Of a DNA stretch of 64,000 nucleotides, positions 56,842-64,000 are shown in pieces (the stretch's first letter is position 1; every line of letters begins with the position of its first letter). Origin of the DNA: Termitomyces sp. T153. Taxonomy: Eukaryota; Basidiomycota; Agaricomycetes; Agaricales; Lyophyllaceae. Made by a program: the position numbers and the translations under genes. The stretch spans positions 62,001 to 126,000 of the forward strand of contig JACKQL020000100.1 of assembly GCA_018296165.2 (NCBI GenBank), read 5' to 3'. Under the pieces are notes generated by a model. That model was not told where the DNA came from and searched no databases. It saw nothing but the letters and a program-made list of their open reading frames with translations.

Positions 56842-57379
56842 TCCCCCTCTGTCCTGTTCTCCCTCCTTATGGTTTCCCTTTATTCTCCTTTGTTTTCCCT
56901 ATCTGCTGGTGCCAATTCTAGCCCTCAGGCTGCACTGATTCTCTGTCTATAATTCCAACAAGTGTTGCTCCTTCCACATGGTCTCTTACCAGACCCCTGG
57001 ATTGTCTCCTGTATTCTGGGCCTACCACTCATTGTAGGCCTCCCATCTTCAGACCACAAGTACTTTTGACCAAGGGCTATCCTTTGGTCATATTGGTATG
57101 TGGTCACATGCAGGGAGTCTGGAGATTGAGACCATTTACAATGGATTTCTACTTTTGATTGGACTCTGGATTTGGTTGTTGTTGGGTGTTGTTTCCAGAA
57201 GCTCTAGAGTATATTTTCTGAACACTGGCATTGGGGATCCTTAGACTTGTTCTATTTGGATCTCCCTCTGCCAGGTGAGTAGCTAGAACTCTAGAACTTC
57301 TTGTAAATACTGAATAGACTTTGAATCTCCCTCTGCCAGTTGTGTGATTGAGCCACAGCCTCCAGAGGTTGCCCTTACA
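56842..57379 (+). repeat. 5' LTR of copy A3
   Basis: TATATTTT at 57210 lies 33 bp before AGACTTGTTCT (57243-57253), the presumed RNA start. Its exact complement AGAACAAGTCT is at 57382-57392, two bases after the LTR end. The LTR ends GTTGCCCTTACA. Its start is truncated compared with the 3' LTR. Confidence 0.85.
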
Positions 57380-57381
57380 GC

Positions 57382-57392
57382 AGAACAAGTCT
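57382..57392 (+). promoter_or_regulatory. Self-primer binding site of family A
   Basis: AGAACAAGTCT pairs over 11 nt with the first bases expected in the element RNA (57243-57253). The same pair is present in copies A1 and A2. This is the Tf1/sushi-type self-priming arrangement. Confidence 0.8.
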
Positions 57393-57496
57393 CTAGATTT
57401 GGTTTGGGAGCCCACTTTTTGATTACCTGAGCTTCTACTTGGTTCCTCAAAAGGTCTCTCCTCCACCAGTGTCTTAGTGCCCCCTGTGCTTCTTCT

Positions 57497-58265
57497 ATGA
57501 CCCAGCTAACCCCTCCAGCACCTCCACCTGATGCTTTAAGCCTCCAGGACAATGCCTGGAGTTGTTTGCTGTCCCTGGAGACACAGGTTCAACTTACCCA
57601 AGCCTTCCTTACTTCCCACATGGCTGAACTCACTGGACTCCATCAAACTACTGAAGCAGTGTCCCTTTCTCTTCAAGCTCTTCTGGAATGTCTCCCCCTT
57701 GCTCCTACCACACCTCCTATGCTTCCAGCAGATGCAGAACAGTTTGTGTCTGCACCTAGCTCAGGCTTCTTGGCTCCAGCTGCTGCAAAACAGGTTGCAT
57801 CTGCATCTGGCTCAGGCCTTTCAGCTTCCCATTCCAAACTCCCTTGTTCTGCACTCTCTGATGTATATGATGGAGATTAAAAGGCTGGAGAATGTTTCCT
57901 CCAGTCATGTATCACCTATATCCAGCTGAGCAGTGAAGCCTTTGCCTTGGATGCCTTGAAAATTGCCTGGGTCATCTCTTACATGAAGGCTGGTTGAGCC
58001 TCAACCTATGCACTGCATATCTTTCAATGCTCAGGAGGAGTTGAGAGTTTCTCTGGCTGGATGGAGTTTGAGAAGGAGTTCCAAGCAGAGTTCTTCCCCC
58101 TTGACCCTGCCAAAACCACAGCTCTTTCCCTTCAAGTCCTAACCCAGTATGTTCAAGGGAAGCAGTCACTTGATGAGTACATTGACTCCTTTTGTGCCTT
58201 AGTTGAACAGGCTGGATGTCCTGACAGTCTACAACTTTGCCTAACTTTCAGTGATAGACTCCACT
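57497..58265 (+). pseudogene. Family A Gag (copy A3), part before the solo LTR
   Basis: Open from ATG 57497 for 127 codons to a TAA at 57878, then continues in frame (AFALDALKIAWVISYMKAG, FEKEFQAEFFPLDPAKTTAL, VQGKQSLDEYIDSFCALVEQ). It matches copy A2 Gag at 3636. At CCACT (58261-58265) it is interrupted by the L LTR; the remainder resumes at 59503. Confidence 0.82.
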
Positions 58266-59497
58266 TGTCACGACCCGTCCCCTGGACCCCCGCACATCGT
58301 CCAGCAACCTCCCGATTCCCCAAAACCCCCGACGCTCTGCTGAACTTCCACCCATGCCCCACACCTATTTCGGTTAGCTCCGACGCAACCTCGGCTAACT
58401 CCAACGCAACCTCAGCTAACTCCGACGCAACCTCGGCTAACTCCGACGCCTCCCCAGCTAACTCCGACGCCTCCCCGGCTAACTCCGACGGCCCCCTGGC
58501 CAACTTCAACGCCTTCCCTGCAGCCACTGACACTTACCCTGGACCTCCCGAACCCCGAGAACCACCCCCACTGTTCCCGATCTTTGCCACCCATCATCAA
58601 CTCAACACCCTGGTTCCTCCGACCCATTCCGGAGTATCACGACAACCTCGGGGCGACCTGCGTTCCCAAATGATCCCATCAACGTATCAGTGCGGCCCAA
58701 CCCTTGATCGCAACTGACACCTGCCCACTCCATCGAGCTCCGCCAAGCCCTGCCACCACAGCTGATGTACCCCGAAGTTCTCCGGTAGTCAGTATATAAG
58801 ACGTCAAGTAGCTCTTTGTACTCTAGTCTTGATATTGCTTAACGTTACCTATGGTCTGATTGTTTCCTTCTTGTGTTTTGTGTTTTGTGTTTTGTGTTCC
58901 GTTTTCCTTACTCTCAGTCTCCTGGTCTTATCTCAGTCTCCTGGTCTTATCTCAGTCTCCTGGTCTTGTCTTGTCTCCATTTTGTTATCATTCTCGTTAT
59001 CGTTTCGTACCTCCACTCGAATCTACTCTTGTTCCATATTGACTCCATTTCATTTCATCTGACGCTGTCTCGGTGACTCCGTCCGGCTGTTGTGCCCAAG
59101 TCTTCATCAACCTTAACGACCTCATGAACTCCGCAATTACGATTACAAACCCCGACACTCTTTCACCAGGTCCGAACCTCACTCTTTGCTCGGTCCCAGA
59201 CTCCATCAACCCCAATTGATCTCCCATCAAACCCTGGCTCCGCTCCCATTGATTGTGTAGCCACCTACTCCTTCACGTCCACGAATCTTCCATACAGTCT
59301 TCTGCCTGAACCCTGCCAAGCCCGTCCCGTTTCCTTGCAATCCGACTTCTCTGGACCCCCCCGGACCTGCCCGGATCACATCCCACCAACTATCCGCACA
59401 AGCTATCAGTGCCCAGAATGCTTCCGAGTGTTCGGTTGCCAGTGCAAGGGGATCATGTCCAGTGCAGCTGAGCCCCCAGGGTCAGCGAAACCTGACA
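58266..59497 (+). mobile_element. Young solo LTR of family L (TSD CCACT)
   Basis: 1232 bp from TGTCACGACCCGTCCCC to GCGAAACCTGACA, flanked by CCACT at 58261-58265 and 59498-59502. Rich in CpG, in contrast to the chromovirus around it. The promoter has TATATAAG (58793-58800) followed by AGTCTTGATATT (58825). A 21-bp unit (TCCGACGCAACCTCGGCTAAC) is repeated six to seven times at 58380-58520, and a 17-bp CTCAGTCTCCTGGTCTT unit about three times at 58912-58970. Confidence 0.9.
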
Positions 59498-59502
59498 CCA
59501 CT

Positions 59503-60044
59503 TCTCTCTCATAGAATGCATTGACAGTATGGTAGAGGGGCACCCAGATGATGAGCATGTCAATACCTAGTTTAAAATGGCATGTGAGCAGTGGCAGCTC
59601 ATGGAACTGCAATGTGAGTTATGGCAGACACAACCCTCTACCTTTCCTTTCTCTTGTAGAGGGTTCACCCCCCTGAGCTCCCTCTTCCACACTTGCACTA
59701 GCATATCCATGGACAGGTGCAGTTCCTCCCTTTACACCTCATGCTGCCCTTCTGCACTCCCTACCCCAAGGAGTCCAATGGATGTTGATGCTTCCTGACA
59801 GCAGTTCTCTACTCCTCTACTGTGTTGACACTGTGGAAAGGCAGGTCATTTTGCCTGCTACTGTCTTCAAGGGCTAGTTAGAAGTCCACTACTTATCAGT
59901 GTCAGAGCAAGAGGAGCTGCTCATCCAACTCCTTGCAGCCTGGGATGCCACAGGAACCTCCTTTCCAGATGCATCTATAGGCATCCATTCTGATGAAGTG
60001 GCCAATGTATTGGAGGAGGTTCCTACAGAGTCTGAGGATTTTTA
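59503..60044 (+). pseudogene. Family A Gag (copy A3), part after the solo LTR, with zinc knuckle
   Basis: The CCHC knuckle at 59823-59864 reads C-stop-H-C-GKAG-H-FACY-C, where the TGA replaces a sense codon. A Pro/Ser-rich tail follows. Copy A2 has the equivalent at 4608. Confidence 0.75.
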
Positions 60045-60299
60045 AAAGTACAATGGATGACCTGTATGCCCCTGCTGCCCAGTACTAATTGTTTTGCCCC
60101 CCTGTCCATAGAATCAAATATATCTGTTGCCATTGTTGATACTATGCCTGAAATGATAAGCCCCTTCTCAGATGTACAAATTCCCTCTCCAGCTAAAGTC
60201 TCTGCTGAAAACACACCTCCTAGCCCATGCCTCCAGATTCCTGCATGAGAATGCCACCTCCTTCATTGTTATATTGTTGCTTCCACCCCTTCCACCAAC

Positions 60300-62580
60300 T
60301 CCCTGAAGATACAGGTAGAAATTAAGACAACAAACACCCAGCAGATCTAGAGTGTGGCTGCCCTCCTTGACAGTGAGGCAACAGGCCTCTTTCTCAATAC
60401 CAACTATGTGCAACAACACTGCCTCACCACTCACCCCCATTCCCATTCTATTCCTGTGTACAATGTTGATGGCATGCTCAATGAAGCTGGCTCTATTTGC
60501 TCCATGGTGGACTTAGTCCTCCACTACTGAGACCCCTCAGAGTGAGCCACTTTTGCTGTCATTAGTTTGGGAAAGCAGGACATGATCTTGGGGTTCACCT
60601 GGCAACATGAACACAATCCAGAGATTGACTGGACTAAGGGTGAGGTGAAGATGAGTTGTTGCCCCCATTGCTGCATTACCTGTGCAGAAGAAGCCCATAA
60701 GAAGCAGAGAGCTAAGGTTCATGAGCATGCTGCTGTGCATGCCTGTCATGCTGGGCATTTTCCTTATGCTGACCTTAATCTACTGATCCCCCCTCTAGAA
60801 TTCCCTTATAGAGAGGCCCTCTACAAGGATGTCCAAGGTGTTGGGTGTGAATCTCTAAAGAAAGAGGGAGGTGAAGGAGAATGGACCAGTATTTCAGATG
60901 CAGAGTCCCCAGATGAAACTATAGAGGTGGGTGATTGGATCTATGCTACAACCCTCTGCCCCCCTCCTACAGTGGCAGAGATTCAAGCCAGTCAGACTAC
61001 TTCTCAATGTCTGGCTGAGGCATTTGTAGCAAACTCACAGCCCAAGGCTTTCTGTAGCACCATTCCCAATCACCTCCATGACTTTGAGGATGTATTCTCC
61101 AAGGCCTCCTTTGATTCACTTCAAGAGTGCAAGCAGTGGGATCATGCAATTGAACTGATACTGGAGCCCTCTAGCTAGAAGGTCTATCTGCTTGTGCCCC
61201 ATGAGCAGGATGAGCTGGACACTTTCCTGCAGGAGAATCTTAGCTCAGGATGAATACAACCCTCCAAGTCTCCAATGGCCTCCCCAGTCTTTTTTATTAA
61301 GAAAAAAGATGGGTCTCTTCATTTGGTGCAGGATTATTGTGTCTTGAATGCAAATGACAGTGAAGAATTGCTATTATTTGCCACTTATTTTAGAACTTGT
61401 CAATAACTTCCACAGTGCACATTCATTCTCAAAGTTGGATGTCTGTTGGGGCTACAACAATGTATGCATCAAAGAAGGGGACAAGTGGAAGGCAGCATTC
61501 CAAACCAATCACAGACTCTTTAAACCTCTGGTGATGTTCTTTGGTCTCACCAATAGCCCAGCCACCTTCCAGACTATGATGAATGACATTTTCTGTGATC
61601 TGATTGCAGAAGGTGTTGTTTGTGTATATCTTAACAATATCCTCATCTACACTAAAACTCTGGAGGAGCATTGCTGGGTCACACGCATTATCTTGGAATG
61701 CCTCCACCAACACCAGCTCTATCTAAAGCCTGAGAAGTGTGAATTTGAGCAGATTAAGGTGAAGTACCTGGGTTTGATTATTTCACATAGAATGGCTGAG
61801 ATGGACCCCATTAAAGTGGCAGGTGTAGCAGAGTGGCCTGAGCCAAGGAACAAGAAGGAAGTGCAGGCCTTTCTTGGCTTTGTCAATTTCTACTGGAGGT
61901 TCATACAGAATTTCTCCCACCATGCATGCCCCCTCTTTGACCTCACAGTTAAGGATACAGCATAGCAGTGGGAGCCCACACAGCAAGCTGCCTTCAATGC
62001 CCTCAAGCAAGCTGTGACCTCAAAGCCAGTCCTCCTAATCTCTGATGATGACCCTCCATTCTATGTAGAAGCAGAGCAGATAGCTCAGAATTTGCTATAG
62101 GAGCAGTCCTTTCCCAGCAGTCAAAGAAGGATGGCAAATGGAATATGGTAGCCTTCTACTCCAAAAGCCGTAATGCAGTGGAACAGAATTATGAGATCCA
62201 TGACAAGGATGCTGGCAATTATTTGGTCCTTTGAAGAATGGCAGCATTTTCTTGAGGGCATATGGCATAAGTTTGAAGTCTGGACAGACTACAAGAACCT
62301 CAAGTACTTCTGTCTCTGCTAAGAAACTCAATTGATGCTAAGCTCAGTGGTCCCTGTATCTGGCCAACTTTGACTTCTCACTGCATCACAAACCTAGATG
62401 GAGCATGGGCAAACTAGATGCATTGTCCAGGCAGGCTGACCATGGCACAGGAGCAGGAGATAACAACAACATTGTCCTCCTCAAGCCTGAGCTCTTTGCC
62501 ATCCACATGCTAGAAGGGATTATAGTTCAAGGGGATGAGGCAAACATTCTTAAAGACATCCAAAGAGGGAACCAAGAGGG
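60300..62580 (+). pseudogene. Family A Pol (copy A3): protease, reverse transcriptase, RNase H
   Basis: The protease motif is LLDSEAT at about 60363-60383, where DSGA is expected, so it is mutated. The linker 60567-61178 is open. The reverse transcriptase (61348-61965) contains LDVCWGYNNVCIKEGD, FFGLTNSPATFQTMMNDIF and VYLNNILIYTK. The catalytic Asp-Asp is Asn-Asn (61633-61638), which would abolish polymerase activity. RNase H runs to about 62330 and ends in MGKLDALSRQAD (62405). The frame then jumps within about 180 bp to the integrase C-terminus: the zinc and D,D,E parts are absent. Confidence 0.85.
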
Positions 62581-63092
62581 TGCAGAGGAGGCAAAGGCTG
62601 CATTGGTAAAGGCCAAGGATGACATGGCACACTACTATAACTGTTGCCAGACACTGCCCTGGTTTACAAGCCAGGGTACCATGTGTATTTGGATAGCTCA
62701 GATATTAAGACAACAAGGCTATCTCAAAAACTGTCACATTGTCAACTTGGCCCCTTTGTGGTAGAGAAGAAGGTAGGGCCTTTAGCCTACCAACTTAAGC
62801 TCCTAGCAGGCCTATGCCAATTGAACCAAGTTTTCAATGTTGTCAAACTATTTCCAGCCCAGAGGATCCAATCCCAGGCTGCTGCCCTAAGCCACCTGCT
62901 CCACCAGTTCTGGTTGACAATGAGGAGTATGAAGTATAGAAAATCTTGGATAGCAGAATATTCTGAGGGAAATTGCAGTTCAAGGTGAAATGGAAGGGAT
63001 ATGGCATTGAGGACATCTCTTGGGAACTGCAGGCTAATGTATGTGCACCAACCTTTGTCCAGGACTTCTACCATAGGCATCTAAATGCCTGA
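62581..63092 (+). pseudogene. Integrase C-terminus with chromodomain (copy A3)
   Basis: EEAKAALVKAKDDMAHYYN and KLSHCQLGPFVVEKKVGPLA (a GPY/F-type module) are followed by a chromodomain at 62913-63092: VDNEEYEV, KILDSRIF, FKVKWKGYGIEDISWE and FVQDFYHRH, with two stops. Chromodomains target chromovirus integration to marked chromatin; this assigns family A to the chromoviruses. Confidence 0.85.
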
Positions 63093-63180
63093 AAAGCCAT
63101 TTGAGGCATCTATCTCATTTCAGCAGCTGACCAGGCAATTTGTGATTTCTTCTACCCAGTACATTGAGACACTGCATGCT

Positions 63181-63193
63181 AGAGGGGGGGTGA
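63181..63193 (+). promoter_or_regulatory. Polypurine tract of family A
   Basis: AGAGGGGGGGTGA directly precedes the 3' LTR start TGTCAGGGG. It is nearly identical to the L-family tract at 23285-23298. Confidence 0.8.
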
Positions 63194-63751
63194 TGTCAGG
63201 GGATGTCCCATTCCCCTTCTGTCCTGTTCTCCCTCCTTATGGTTATCCTTCATTCTCCTTTGCTTTTCCTATTTGCTAGTTCCAGTTCTAGCTCTTATGC
63301 TGCACTGGTTCTCTGTCTGTAATTCTGATAAGTGTTGCTCCCTCCATATGGCCTCTCACCAGACCCCTAGATTGTTTCCTGCATTCCTAGCCTACCACTC
63401 ATTGTAAGCCTTCCATCTTTAGACCACAGGTACTTTCAACTAGGGGCTATCTTTTGGTTATATTTGCACATGGTCACATGCTGGGAGTCCAGAGATCAAG
63501 GCCATTTACAATGGATTTCTGCCTTTTGATTGGACTCTGGATTTAGTTGTTGTTGGGTGTTTTTTTCCAGAAGTTCTAGAGTAAATTTTCCAAACACTGG
63601 CATTGGGGATCCTTAGACTTGTTCTCTTTAGATCTCCCTCTGCCAGGTGAGTAGCTAGAACTCTAGAACTTCTTGTAGATACTGAATAGACTTTGGATCT
63701 CTCTCTGCCAGTTGTGTGATTGAGCCACAGCCTCCAGAGGTTGCCCTTACA
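63194..63751 (+). repeat. 3' LTR of copy A3
   Basis: 558 bp from TGTCAGGGGATGTCCC to TTGCCCTTACA. It carries the same AGACTTGTTCT segment (near 63615) as the 5' LTR. ACAAG follows at 63752. Confidence 0.88.
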
Positions 63752-63756
63752 ACAAG

Positions 63757-64000
63757 CCTGTTGATCTGTCGAGGGTGCAGACCTGTTATAAGGAGATAAT
63801 ATGGCTGGAAGAACTTGTTGTCAGTATTGGCCAGGAGGTCTTGCTCAGGAAAGACTAGCCTAGGTCTTCATCATATTCAACATAGACTAGGTTTTTTATG
63901 ATTCTCTTGCATGCATCTATTGTGGTAGTTTTTTCTGCTGTTGTAGGTACATATTTTCCTCTGTATAATTGCACTCACAGAATTGGGCCTTTCTCTTCTC
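63757..64000. other. Flanking DNA at the right window edge
   Basis: CpG-poor sequence outside copy A3. Nothing recognised in 244 bp. Confidence 0.3.

Larger units (their letters stand above)
56842..63751 (+). mobile_element. Family A chromovirus copy A3, two LTRs (TSD ACAAG)
   Basis: The 5' LTR (56842-57379) and 3' LTR (63194-63751) flank gag and pol in normal order. ACAAG at 56837-56841 and 63752-63756 is a direct repeat at both outer edges. The 5' LTR lacks about 18 bp of the expected start (TGTCAGGGGATG..). Gag is interrupted by a solo L LTR (58266-59497). The integrase core is deleted, but the C-terminal chromodomain remains. Many stops: a dead element. Confidence 0.85.

Overview
Organism: this is a eukaryotic, almost certainly basidiomycete (Agaricomycete-type) fungal nuclear sequence. 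The intact genes have many 45-70 bp introns with GT..AG ends. The membrane protein at 50.9-52.4 kb and the DUF5648 secreted proteins are of kinds common in mushroom-forming fungi, and the transposons are fungal chromovirus/Ty3-gypsy, Helitron and non-autonomous LTR types. I cannot name the species. LAYOUT: (1) 1-36.5 kb is a transposon graveyard with almost no CpG. It holds two copies of a chromodomain-type Ty3/gypsy element (family A), a second gypsy family (B) with its 3' LTR, a Helitron protein split by a family A copy, a tandem tRNA-like array, a copia-like LTR, and nested insertions of a third LTR family (L). The youngest L element (22127-28797) is complete, with a GTTGT target-site duplication, and still contains CpG. 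(2) 36.5-54.9 kb is a gene island with ordinary CpG: a hypothetical ORF, a five-unit 325-bp satellite, an Osh4/Kes1-like oxysterol-binding protein, an NHP6-like HMG-box protein, four tandem secreted DUF5648 proteins, a seven-helix membrane protein and an aldo-keto reductase. (3) 55-64 kb returns to CpG-poor transposons: a family B remnant and a nearly full-length family A chromovirus (56842-63751, TSD ACAAG) split by a young solo L LTR (58266-59497, TSD CCACT). HOW THE PARTS RELATE: families A and L both show the layout expected for Tf1/sushi-type self-priming. A TATA box lies about 32-33 bp upstream of an 11-13 nt LTR segment that is exactly complementary to the sequence next to the 5' LTR, and both have a nearly identical G-run polypurine tract. 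This suggests that the non-autonomous L element borrows family A machinery. Families B and L each carry an extra gene between their internal region and the 3' LTR, on the strand opposite to the element. In L this antisense gene encodes a Zn2Cys6-like cysteine cluster followed by a coiled coil. That recurrent antisense, LTR-adjacent gene is the most interesting pattern here. Nearly all retroelement ORFs are broken by stops replacing CAG, CAA, CGA or TGG codons, as expected from cytosine deamination. The gene-island genes read cleanly after splicing. Exon joins were done by eye from splice consensus and reading phase.
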